Source: an uncultured Bacteroidia bacterium
GTDB taxonomy: Bacteria > Bacteroidota > Bacteroidia > Bacteroidales > F082
DNA length: 64,000 bases
Direction: 5' to 3'
Assembly: GCA_902785755.1 (NCBI GenBank)
Contig: CACZZO010000014.1
Coordinates: 19,656 to 83,655 of the forward strand
Within the stretch, counting starts at the first letter, position 1. The number at the start of each line of letters is the position of its first letter. Below the pieces are notes generated by a model. The model made no database searches, had not been told where the DNA came from, and saw nothing but the letters and a program-made list of their open reading frames with translations. Shown here one piece after another: positions 1 through 7,290 of the stretch. The translations under genes and the position numbers were made by a program.

Positions 1-89
1 GTGGGCGGGGCGGGTTGATGTGTTTGTGCTTGGCACGAAGCCATTCCCAAAATGCAAATTAATGCCATGATAATAGATGTTTTAGTCAT
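1..89 (-). CDS. Lipoprotein, N-terminal fragment cut by window edge
   Basis: Reading leftward from an ATG at 89, the frame stays open to base 1 and encodes a signal peptide (MTKTSIIMALICILGMASC) ending in a lipobox with cysteine 19, followed by QAQTHQPAPP. This is the start of a lipoprotein whose body lies outside the window. It begins 13 nt after the DUF1905 stop on the same strand, so the two are probably co-transcribed. Function cannot be inferred from 29 residues. Confidence 0.6.
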   Translation of the reverse strand, partial: MTKTSIIMALICILGMASCQAQTHQPAPP

Positions 90-102
90 TTTATTGTTGT
101 TT

Positions 103-432
103 TTATTGTCGTTCGCAAAAAGTTACATGTACCGAGTCGCCTAAGGTCTTGCCCATCTGTTTGCGGATGTCCTTCCGCACACCAATGATGAAGCAAGGCG
201 TCCCCATCTTGACGATCTGCCCATCGTATGGCACACCGTCAAAGGTAGCGTGAACCGCCAAGCGCCCTTTTCCGAAGATTGCCTTGATGTCGAAAGGCAC
301 CTCGACGTATGCGGCATCCATATCCTCGTTTTGCAGGATGATGGCATCGAATTCATACAGCGCATCATTGGCGACATTGGGATTTTCTGTGGGTTTGTTG
401 TTCATGGGTCTAGAAGATATGTGGTCTTTCAT
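103..432 (-). CDS. DUF1905 domain protein
   Basis: The 109-aa product has the compact DUF1905 beta-barrel pattern: YEFDAIILQ strand, a VEVPFDI segment, [22 protein letters not shown], then [23 protein letters not shown]. These proteins are small and their biochemical role is unknown. The first 25 residues are low-complexity and an internal Met10 could be the true start. It precedes a lipoprotein gene on the same strand. Family assignment is firm, function is not. Confidence 0.75.
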   Translation of the reverse strand: MKDHISSRPMNNKPTENPNVANDALYEFDAIILQNEDMDAAYVEVPFDIKAIFGKGRLAVHATFDGVPYDGQIVKMGTPCFIIGVRKDIRKQMGKTLGDSVHVTFCERQ

Positions 433-489
433 TTAAGTCGTTATATTCAAGAAACGCTGCATTAATACAACTTTTCTTGAATAAAAACA

Positions 490-1023
490 CTATTTGTGGT
501 TTTTCTGATGCGTCTTCAGCAACTTCACCGCCTGCCCGTAAGGACTTGAAGTGACACTCACGAAGTAGGCAGCCATGTCGGTGGTGTAGGTGTTTTTGTA
601 GTAGCCTTTGGTGAAGAGTTCCTCTTCGGTGAAACTCTCGGCGAGGCGAAGCATCTCCTCATGGGTCGCTTGCAGTAGGCGTTTGGCTTCCTCCAAAGAC
701 GTGTTTTGGTGCTTCTCCACCAGCATCTTGTCCATTTCGTGGTAGTTCTTGCGGTACTCGTCGGGCAGGTAGTCTCGCGGGTGACCTTCGCGTATGTTGT
801 TTACGAACTCGCGCATCAGTACCTGCCACTCGTAGAGGTGGATCAACAGGTCGCGGAGGCAGTGGTCGTATTGCCAGCGCACACCGCATTTCTTGGGGTC
901 GGCGGCAAAGTCAAAGGGAGCTGATACGGCTTCCTCGCTCATCTTGGCAATTTGCTCATTCAGTTTGGCGTAGCCATCGGTCATGGCGGCTACAAGTTCT
1001 TGTTTGTTGGTTGGATTGGGCAT
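490..1023 (-). CDS. ClbS/DfsB family four-helix bundle protein
   Basis: The 177-aa product matches the ClbS/DfsB (DUF1706) family over its full length: PTNKQELVAAMTDGYAKL at the N-terminus, the WQYDHCLRDLLIHLYEW helix with conserved His and Trp, and TYTTDMAAYFVSVTSSPYGQA near the C-terminus. Known members include ClbS, the colibactin self-protection protein; most relatives are uncharacterised DinB-like proteins. No biosynthetic cluster is visible here, so a protective role against a genotoxin is only a family-level suggestion. It starts 19 nt after the TfoX-N gene ends, on the same strand. Confidence 0.82.
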   Translation of the reverse strand: MPNPTNKQELVAAMTDGYAKLNEQIAKMSEEAVSAPFDFAADPKKCGVRWQYDHCLRDLLIHLYEWQVLMREFVNNIREGHPRDYLPDEYRKNYHEMDKMLVEKHQNTSLEEAKRLLQATHEEMLRLAESFTEEELFTKGYYKNTYTTDMAAYFVSVTSSPYGQAVKLLKTHQKNHK

Positions 1024-1041
1024 GGTATTCAGTTTTGAGAT

Positions 1042-1362
1042 TCATTTTTTCCGTTTCGGTTTCGGCATCGGTAGTTCCTTACAAGTCGCCCGGACGAGTT
1101 CAGAAACATAATCACAGTCGTCCACATCGTCAATGAAGAAATAGTCTTTCGCGCCGTCGTATGGCGGACGCATTTCGACGCTGCGCAATAACGAGCGACC
1201 CGCTTCGGAAGGTTTCAAGTAGAAGCGGTTGTCGCAGATGAGGCCGAAGATAATGCCGTCGCAGTAGATGCCGTAGTCGCCGAACATTTTCTTCACTGTG
1301 ATTTCGCCCGCTTTGGCGCATTGGTCGGCGATGTATTGAACGAAGTCGGGGTTGCTTGCCAT
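1042..1362 (-). CDS. TfoX/Sxy N-terminal domain protein (copy 1)
   Basis: The 106-aa product consists only of the TfoX N-terminal domain: SNPDFVQYIADQC, EITVKKMFGDYGIYCDG, FGLICDNRFYLKP, MRPPYDGAKDYFFIDD. Proteobacterial TfoX/Sxy activates competence genes but has an additional C-terminal domain that is absent here, so the competence role does not transfer. A closely similar paralogue lies at 28737-29054 and a truncated one at 16050-16146. Upstream sequence differs from that of the other two copies. Confidence 0.8.
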   Translation of the reverse strand: MASNPDFVQYIADQCAKAGEITVKKMFGDYGIYCDGIIFGLICDNRFYLKPSEAGRSLLRSVEMRPPYDGAKDYFFIDDVDDCDYVSELVRATCKELPMPKPKRKK

Positions 1363-1432
1363 GGTGTTGGGTTAAGTTTTAAGTTTGAGGTTTTGAAAAA
1401 GTGTACTTTGTAATTCAGGCTGTACATATATT

Positions 1433-1774
1433 CTAATTTTCGGCAAAGGTAGGGAATTTCTTCTTAACCCTATACTTCCTGTTTTTATACTCACCCTCCA
1501 CCTCAAGGATGCCTTCATCCACGAGTTGTTTGAGGTAGTCGCGGGTTCTCGAAGGTTTGAGTCCGATGGCTTTCGAAATGGTTTTTGAATCTGAAATCCC
1601 GTTATCGGCGATAAAATCGATGATTTGTCGCCGATTTTCCTCATTTCGATTTCGATTTTCCGTTTTTATTGTCGTTTTATCAGACTCCTCTTCATTCATC
1701 GAAGCGATCAGTTCGAATACCAGATGCATCTGGCTATAGGCAATTTTATCCGCCCTTTTCTTCGCCCTTTCCAA
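1433..1774 (-). CDS. Winged-helix DNA-binding protein, last gene of XRE-ImmA-PIN operon
   Basis: The frame opens at a TTG one base after the PIN gene stop; an internal ATG at 1726 (MHLVFELIASM) is an alternative start. The C-terminal half (ENRRQIIDFIADNGISDSKT, then a recognition helix and a basic wing ending YRVKKKF) looks like a winged helix, the kind also found at the C-terminus of AlbA_2/RecG-like proteins. The N-terminal half is charged and probably helical. Tight spacing suggests translational coupling to the PIN gene. It may be a regulator, or the remnant of the tail of a larger protein. Confidence 0.5.
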   Translation of the reverse strand: MERAKKRADKIAYSQMHLVFELIASMNEEESDKTTIKTENRNRNEENRRQIIDFIADNGISDSKTISKAIGLKPSRTRDYLKQLVDEGILEVEGEYKNRKYRVKKKFPTFAEN

Positions 1775-1775
1775 T

Positions 1776-2285
1776 TTAAATCAGGGCATTAGGCAAATAC
1801 TTTCCAAAATCCACCGTTGGCAACTTGCTCCCTTTTGCCAACACATCCTTGACAAACTGTTCACATTCTTCAACCGACATCTTTCCTCGCTTTATTCCAT
1901 AATAAAGGAAGTCAATTGTAGTCAGATAAGTGATTTGCTGTTTTTCACAATACTTCCTAATGTCTTTCAGATTGCTGCTGCCGATGACATTGTTAGTATA
2001 ACGGCAATAGGCCATACAAGCACTCTCTCCTTTGCCAAAAGTCTGCAAAAGCCTGGCATACTCGACCATCATCTCCCCTGTCGGGTTGAACATCTCCTTT
2101 GAAATGTTTTTCAGAAAAAAGATTTGGTTGTCCAACTGGTTTTGAATGGATCCGATCTCATCATATACCGTACTCAAAACGACATGTTCATATTCCGGCA
2201 ATATCTCCGGCAACATGTTTAGCCGTCCCGCCTTGGCGAAATGAAGCAACACGTCAGCATCCAGTATGATTTTGACTTTCGCCAT
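1776..2285 (-). CDS. PIN-like domain protein (putative toxin or nuclease)
   Basis: The 169-aa product opens with KIILDADVLLHFAK, a PIN-type first strand with the DxD acid pair, and has a GKGESACMAYCR segment resembling the second acidic PIN motif. At the position of the third motif the usual TDD-like acids are replaced by GSSNLKD, so catalysis may be altered or lost. PIN proteins are usually metal-dependent RNases, often toxins. It overlaps the 3' end of the ImmA gene by 32 nt, which suggests coupled translation and a functional link. Confidence 0.62.
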   Translation of the reverse strand: MAKVKIILDADVLLHFAKAGRLNMLPEILPEYEHVVLSTVYDEIGSIQNQLDNQIFFLKNISKEMFNPTGEMMVEYARLLQTFGKGESACMAYCRYTNNVIGSSNLKDIRKYCEKQQITYLTTIDFLYYGIKRGKMSVEECEQFVKDVLAKGSKLPTVDFGKYLPNALI

Positions 2286-2988
2286 AGCCGATTAGGTTAA
2301 GCAGTTCGAGATAATGACCTTCAGAAATCCTTTCCTCGTCGAATAACTTACGAGCCTTGGAGCCAAAATCACCGATGACCAATCCTTCGTTTCCTTTTGA
2401 ATAGAGTTCGACATCATATCCCCGCAAAGTTGCCTCCTGAGTAATCGAAACCGCCAACAGCGCGTCAGCAGACACAGGACTGATAATGTGCAATTCCTTC
2501 AGCCTCACCACCAAAGTATGATGCGAAACCCCATATAGATGCTCCATCCGAAGCAACGTGTCAATACTGACACTTTTGCTGACAATCTCATCGGATGGAA
2601 TGTTTTTCAGCAAACCTTCCTTGGGCATCAGCAAAGCGGAAGCGAACAAGTTGGCCGACCTCTCAGCGGCATCGGTATAGATTGAGTTGTCGCAGAAATG
2701 CGGCTGGGGATTCTCATCGTAGTACAAATGATACAATTCATGCGCAATGGTGAAATGTTGCCGTCCCCGTCTCGAATTGCTGTTCACCAACAAGAATCGA
2801 TGCTTTTTGTCTGGGGTCAACAAAGACAATCCAAACAGTTTGTCCGACAAGGGACGATAGAGCGTCATTACATTCAATTGACGGAGGGCTGTCTTCATAT
2901 TGAGTGGTTCCGTTGCGGAAACACGCAGCAACTCGCTTCGCATCTTTCCTGCAAGGATTTCGGCCGTTTCAAGGTTCAGCTTTTTCAT
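2254..2988 (-). CDS. ImmA/IrrE family metallopeptidase
   Basis: The 244-aa product carries the zinc-peptidase signature AHELYHLYYDE (HExxH) around residues 82-92, followed by AAERSANLFASALLMP, the typical continuation in the ImmA/IrrE (COG2856) family. Family members cleave or inactivate a partner XRE repressor, in phage ImmR/ImmA and in Deinococcus DdrO/IrrE. Here the partner is obvious: the XRE gene immediately upstream overlaps it by 4 nt (ATGA). The PIN gene downstream overlaps by 32 nt, so the three form one translationally coupled unit. Confidence 0.85.
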   Translation of the reverse strand: MKKLNLETAEILAGKMRSELLRVSATEPLNMKTALRQLNVMTLYRPLSDKLFGLSLLTPDKKHRFLLVNSNSRRGRQHFTIAHELYHLYYDENPQPHFCDNSIYTDAAERSANLFASALLMPKEGLLKNIPSDEIVSKSVSIDTLLRMEHLYGVSHHTLVVRLKELHIISPVSADALLAVSITQEATLRGYDVELYSKGNEGLVIGDFGSKARKLFDEERISEGHYLELLNLIGYGESQNHTGC

Positions 2989-3320
2989 TTTCCCATCAGC
3001 CTTTCCATCTTAAGATAATTCATCACGACGCTCTTGAACGAGGCCGCTTCTCGCATATCATCGGCGCTAAGGTCATCAGCGCGGAAGGCGCAGACCAGCA
3101 TATTGCGGACTGCCGTTTCGTCTTCCTCGAAGAGAAGCGCCAATTCGCAGCCGAACAAATCCGCTGCCTTTTGCAGCACTTCCAAAGGCGTTTCGCGCTC
3201 GCCTGCCTCATAGTTGGCGTAAGCCGAACGCCCAACACCAAGATATTCAGCCATTTTCTCCTGCGTATAGCCGTTGGCCTCACGCAAGGCTTTCAGGTTT
3301 CTGCCTGTGATTGTGTTCAT
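2985..3320 (-). CDS. XRE-family HTH regulator
   Basis: A canonical helix-turn-helix occupies the N-terminus (LKALREANGYTQEKMAEYLG, then SAYANYEAGERETPLEVL). I place the start at ATG 3320 (MNTITGRN) rather than the longer TTG frame at 3353, because a TATTTTTG -7 box covers 3351-3358 and the upstream frame would start inside the promoter. The product is then 112 aa. It is the first gene of the XRE-ImmA-PIN-wHTH operon and is probably an autorepressor removed by the metallopeptidase. Confidence 0.82.
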   Translation of the reverse strand: MNTITGRNLKALREANGYTQEKMAEYLGVGRSAYANYEAGERETPLEVLQKAADLFGCELALLFEEDETAVRNMLVCAFRADDLSADDMREAASFKSVVMNYLKMERLMGK

Positions 3321-3350
3321 TTCGACCTTTTTTAACTTCTTTTTGCGTGG

Positions 3351-3408
3351 CAAAAATACAAAATATTTCGATAATTATATATTTTGCCACGGATTTTGTG
3401 TATTTTTG
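3351..3408. promoter_or_regulatory. Divergent promoter pair
   Basis: Two Bacteroidota -7 boxes face away from each other. TATTTTTG on the minus strand (plus bases 3351-3358) serves the XRE operon. TATTTTTG on the plus strand (3401-3408) lies 21 nt before a 50-codon ORF. The AT-rich sequence between them is a natural site for the XRE protein, though no clear palindromic operator was identified. Confidence 0.55.
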
Positions 3409-3429
3409 CAGAACCAAAACCAAAATAAC

Positions 3430-3582
3430 ATGGACGCAAACAAACTGACACTGCATCAAGCCACAATTGCAAAGAATCTTCCAGGAGCAGCCAAATGCAT
3501 GAACTCTGTGTTTTCAGCCATTGTCTTGAACATCTCCATTCCTTTCACGAGGGACGACTTGCACCAATTTGTACGATTATGA
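3430..3582 (+). CDS. Possible 50-aa small ORF
   Basis: An ATG at 3430 follows a well-placed -7 box at 3401-3408 and opens 50 codons (MDANKLTLHQATIAKNLPGA ... DDLHQFVRL). The last 6 nt overlap the 3' end of the convergent four-helix-bundle gene. No family is recognised. The promoter is the main support; it could be a small protein of the defence island or a non-coding transcript. Confidence 0.3.
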   Translation: MDANKLTLHQATIAKNLPGAAKCMNSVFSAIVLNISIPFTRDDLHQFVRL

Positions 3583-4182
3583 CAATGCCTCGGAAAAACC
3601 TCCCTCCTCCCTGAACGCCTCAAGTTGGTTCTCGATTTGTTTGCCAAGCATCATAATGAGGCGGTTGCAAAGAATGAGCAAACAGTTGGCCTCTATCATT
3701 GAATCTTTTGAGCAGAGCCAAGTATCGAACTTGTGCTTCTGCTTTAGGATGTGGAGGCTGCTTTGGTGTTGCACATCGTCTTTGTAGGTGGGGCGGTCTA
3801 ATGGGGTGTGGCTGACCGCTTTGTGTTCGTCCGACTTCACTGACCAAGGGACATTTTCATATCGCATGAGCCAGTTAATATAGTCGTTGGCCAATTCCGC
3901 CAAACTTGCCCGGGCCACATCCGTGAGGCGCATCTCTGTCTCCTTTGAGGTAGAATGGCGCGAGTTGCCTTCGGCAATGTTGGCGGGGACGGAGCGTGCC
4001 GCTTGCGTCATCTGGTCGTATTGCCGCCCGCAGGGGTCGTTGGTGCGGTTGAGGTTGCGGGCGCAGAAGTCTTGCGTGGCCAGTTGTATGACATTGGCCA
4101 GCACCCAAGTATCCAACCAATAATATCCAAACCTGTTAATCTGCATCTCGTGTGTCTTTGTTTTGTCTGGCAAAGATAGCAC
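3577..4182 (-). CDS. Four-helix bundle protein with suffix domain
   Basis: The 201-aa product has the S23/four-helix-bundle core (FCARNLNRTNDPCGRQYDQM, ARSVPANIAEGNSR, SKETEMRLTDVARASLAELA) followed by a C-terminal stretch with ANCLLILCNRLIMMLGKQIE, the layout of four-helix-bundle suffix-domain proteins seen in Bacteroidetes. Molecular function is unknown. The start may be Met13 rather than the first Met. It begins 6 nt after the methyltransferase stop, so it is the last gene of the PLD-helicase/methyltransferase transcript and may be an accessory subunit. Confidence 0.72.
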   Translation of the reverse strand: MLSLPDKTKTHEMQINRFGYYWLDTWVLANVIQLATQDFCARNLNRTNDPCGRQYDQMTQAARSVPANIAEGNSRHSTSKETEMRLTDVARASLAELANDYINWLMRYENVPWSVKSDEHKAVSHTPLDRPTYKDDVQHQSSLHILKQKHKFDTWLCSKDSMIEANCLLILCNRLIMMLGKQIENQLEAFREEGGFSEALS

Positions 4183-4188
4183 TTTTTC

Positions 4189-7100
4189 CTATTTCCGCGC
4201 TCCTCTCTCGTATTCCTCCCTCGTAAACGGCGGCGTTGGGTCGATGATGAGCACTTCGTCATAGGTTAAGCCGTAGAGGTGATAGACGAGGCGGTCGATT
4301 TCATTTTCCAAAGCAGTGGTGTCGGCAGATGAGTTTACTCGTTTGGCGGCAAGGATTTTATCCACAACCAATGATAAATCCTTTTTCTTTTTTTCGGTGA
4401 CTATTGGAATTGGGATCGACTCTAATTGGTTTTTCTGAATATGAGGAAATATTGTATCAATATTAAGAAAAGCTGTGTTAAACCAGAAAGTGGTAATTTT
4501 AGAGTTTAATATTGCTAGTAAAAACTTTATATCAGAAAACACTTTCAAGTGACAATTATAAACCGAATTTGTATTACAATAGCCGACCTCATCAATAGCA
4601 AATGTTATTACATTAGAGCAAAACTTTGTCAAGAGTTTAGGAGTATTTAAGAAAACATCTTTGCTCTTGTATTTGCTAACATTATTGAAATCAGGTGAAC
4701 ACATAATATTATCTTCACAATTAAGAACATAAGGATATATAAATTCCGCTTTTAATAGTTTATACGAACCATAGCCAATCGCCTTATCATTGTATCCACA
4801 CTCAAAACCACGAGTAATATTTAAAAACACTTCTAACCGTTGTGATGATTTCTCTTGTATTTTTTCAAACACCTTAATTTTATTACTTTCAAAAACGAAA
4901 GGAAATATTGAAAACGGCATAAGGCCAATTGAATCGTAGGAAATAGAAGACAGAAAATCAAAAGATTTAGTATTTGTATTGAAAATGACAGAATCAACTT
5001 TGCTTGGTTTACTTCCTTTCACACAAATCATAATATTTGCTTCAACATCAACGTTCTCAAATGGTTTTTGGGCGTTTACATAAGAAATTATAGGAATGTA
5101 TTTTACGACGAACTCTCTAGCGGCCATAAAATTTTCATTTGACAACATTCTAGTTGGAATAATGAAGGCCAAGGCTCCATTACAAGCAAGTATACGCTTA
5201 CTATGTTCTATGAATAATGTATACAAATCATATTGCCCAACAGCCAAAGTGTAATTGTTTTTGTATACAGGTTTCTTTGACACATCAAAATTCTTTGTTC
5301 GGACACTCACATACGGCGGATTCCCAATAACAATATCAAAACCGCCTTTGGAAAATACATCGTGAAACCAAGTGTGCCAAAGGAAAAACTGGTCGTTGCC
5401 CGAAAGGTCGAGGTCACCAAAATCCACGTTGATATGCTGCTCTCGGAGTTGTTGTTTCACATTTTCGATAATGCGAATGCGAAGGGATTGCTTTTCTTTG
5501 TGGTCGGTACAGTCAAAGTATTGGGAAAGCATGTCGCGAAGTTCTTTGCGATACACGTCAATCATGTCGTCGAAGAAGGTAAGCATCCCTGTGTCATCCG
5601 CTTTCTTTTCCGTCATTGTGGAAAGGTCAACACCTTTGTACTGTTCCAAAAGCGAATTGCCTTGCATAATTTTGAAATCAAGGTTGGGCAGTGCCTGTGG
5701 CGTTTCCTCATCAACGATGAGGGAGAGCCAGAAACGAAGTCGGGCAATATCAACGGCACCGCGCTCAATATCAACGCCATAGACATTCTGCTGGATGATG
5801 TGCTTCTTGATTTCAGCGGCTTGGTGCTGGCTGATGCCTTCCAAGGCGGTGCGGCAGAGGAAAAGTTCTTTCAGCAATCCCATCGGGAAGGCGCCGGAGC
5901 CAATGGCGGGGTCGCATATCTTCACGTCTTTTAATAATTGGTCGGTGTTCTCTGGCAAATGCTCCTGAACTTGGTGTGTGGTCACAAACTGGCGAATGGC
6001 CTCTTTTGTCGTCTCGTCCTCAACACCTGTCTGCAAATAGGCAATGAGACTTTCGCGGCACATATAACCGACAATCTCCTTGGGCGTGTAGAACGCGCCT
6101 TTGTCCTTGTTGTCCTCCAACAGGTTCTCAAAGATGCGGCCCAGCATTTCAGGGTCGACGCCCACTTCGGCATCGTCGGGGTCGTTCTCGTCGATAGTGA
6201 AGTTGTAGGAGGCGAAGAAGTCGAGCAGCGACTGCATATATTTTGCCGGCAGCGGAAACTCCATTTCGTCGGCGGCTTCGCGCTCAAACAGGCCACCGTT
6301 CAGGTAAGGGATTTTTATGAGTTGAGAGTTTAGGGTTGAGAGTTTAGAGAGGTCGTCTTTGCGTTCTGTGTTCAGGTCGTTGAAGAGCAGGTTGAGCACT
6401 TTGTTCACGAAATGGTCTTTGTCGGGGCAATCCTTGAAGAGGTTTTGGATAAACTCGGGGTCGCCGCTGCCCCATTCGTCGTGGATGCCCACCCCAAGCC
6501 AGCCTTTCTTTTGGAGGAACTGGAGGAACACGAGCCTGCCCATCAGTTTCTTCACATAGTCGCGGACCGCTTTTTCGGTGGTCGGGGACTGCAAATCACT
6601 TCCAACGGCACAGGCAAACTGCCGCATAATGGTTTCGCAAGGCTGGCCTTCGAGCCGTTCTTCCCATTTGTTGGCCACCTTCACCATACGTTTGCCGGTG
6701 ATGTAGAAAATGATGTTCTCGTACTGCTTTTTGTAGCCGTCGAAGAACATATCGCTGACGGCATCCACGGAGAAGGCCTTGGTGAGGTCTTTCAGCGAGA
6801 GGCCGCTGTCGCGCAATTGCTCAAACTGCTGGATGGCGGTGCGGCTGCGATGGCCTTCGCCCAACAGATAGGTGAAACGCCTCGTGTCGGTGGATTCCTT
6901 TTGGTAGCTGCCATCGTCGGCAAACTTCCACGACTCGCTGACATACGAAAACCGCAACACGCTCTCGTTCTTGCGATAGCAGAACATAAACGCGCCCGCG
7001 TTGCCGTTGTTGCGCCAAGCGGTGAGTAGCATATCACGGATGCCACGGCGGTTGCGCTCGATGTCGACGCTGTCGGCAAGTTCCACTTCGTAGATGGCTA

Positions 7101-7281
7101 TGGTTTGCTCGTCGCTCAATGTGATGGTGCCCAACCAAAAGGCTTGCTTGGCAAACGGACTGCTGGTTTGAACGCTGGAAGGATGGTTCCAAAACTTGAT
7201 TTTGCTGCCAAAAATATCGTGCAGCAACAGTTGCCAATTCTGGCGATTGTATCTCGATTCGATGACTTCTTTGTAATTCAT
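4189..7281 (-). CDS. Eco57I-type N6-adenine DNA methyltransferase (RM-like)
   Basis: A 1030-aa protein. KGAFYTPKEIVGYM at about 394-407 and DPAIGSGAFPMG at about 457-468 form the SAM-binding motif, and NPPY at about 654-657 is the catalytic motif of gamma-class N6-adenine methylases. The first 390 residues precede the methylase core and could include a nuclease-like fold (IAIYEVELADSVDIERNRRG), but no PD-ExK set was confirmed. The C-terminal third, read at roughly 4300-5340, is visibly more AT-rich than the rest, as expected of an exchangeable target-recognition region. It lies 9 nt downstream of the PLD-SNF2 helicase and probably acts with it in restriction-modification. A low-complexity insertion (LSKLSTLNSQL) sits at about 311-321. 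Confidence 0.88.
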   Translation of the reverse strand: MNYKEVIESRYNRQNWQLLLHDIFGSKIKFWNHPSSVQTSSPFAKQAFWLGTITLSDEQTIAIYEVELADSVDIERNRRGIRDMLLTAWRNNGNAGAFMFCYRKNESVLRFSYVSESWKFADDGSYQKESTDTRRFTYLLGEGHRSRTAIQQFEQLRDSGLSLKDLTKAFSVDAVSDMFFDGYKKQYENIIFYITGKRMVKVANKWEERLEGQPCETIMRQFACAVGSDLQSPTTEKAVRDYVKKLMGRLVFLQFLQKKGWLGVGIHDEWGSGDPEFIQNLFKDCPDKDHFVNKVLNLLFNDLNTERKDDLSKLSTLNSQLIKIPYLNGGLFEREAADEMEFPLPAKYMQSLLDFFASYNFTIDENDPDDAEVGVDPEMLGRIFENLLEDNKDKGAFYTPKEIVGYMCRESLIAYLQTGVEDETTKEAIRQFVTTHQVQEHLPENTDQLLKDVKICDPAIGSGAFPMGLLKELFLCRTALEGISQHQAAEIKKHIIQQNVYGVDIERGAVDIARLRFWLSLIVDEETPQALPNLDFKIMQGNSLLEQYKGVDLSTMTEKKADDTGMLTFFDDMIDVYRKELRDMLSQYFDCTDHKEKQSLRIRIIENVKQQLREQHINVDFGDLDLSGNDQFFLWHTWFHDVFSKGGFDIVIGNPPYVSVRTKNFDVSKKPVYKNNYTLAVGQYDLYTLFIEHSKRILACNGALAFIIPTRMLSNENFMAAREFVVKYIPIISYVNAQKPFENVDVEANIMICVKGSKPSKVDSVIFNTNTKSFDFLSSISYDSIGLMPFSIFPFVFESNKIKVFEKIQEKSSQRLEVFLNITRGFECGYNDKAIGYGSYKLLKAEFIYPYVLNCEDNIMCSPDFNNVSKYKSKDVFLNTPKLLTKFCSNVITFAIDEVGYCNTNSVYNCHLKVFSDIKFLLAILNSKITTFWFNTAFLNIDTIFPHIQKNQLESIPIPIVTEKKKKDLSLVVDKILAAKRVNSSADTTALENEIDRLVYHLYGLTYDEVLIIDPTPPFTREEYERGARK

Positions 7282-7290
7282 AGGACTTGT

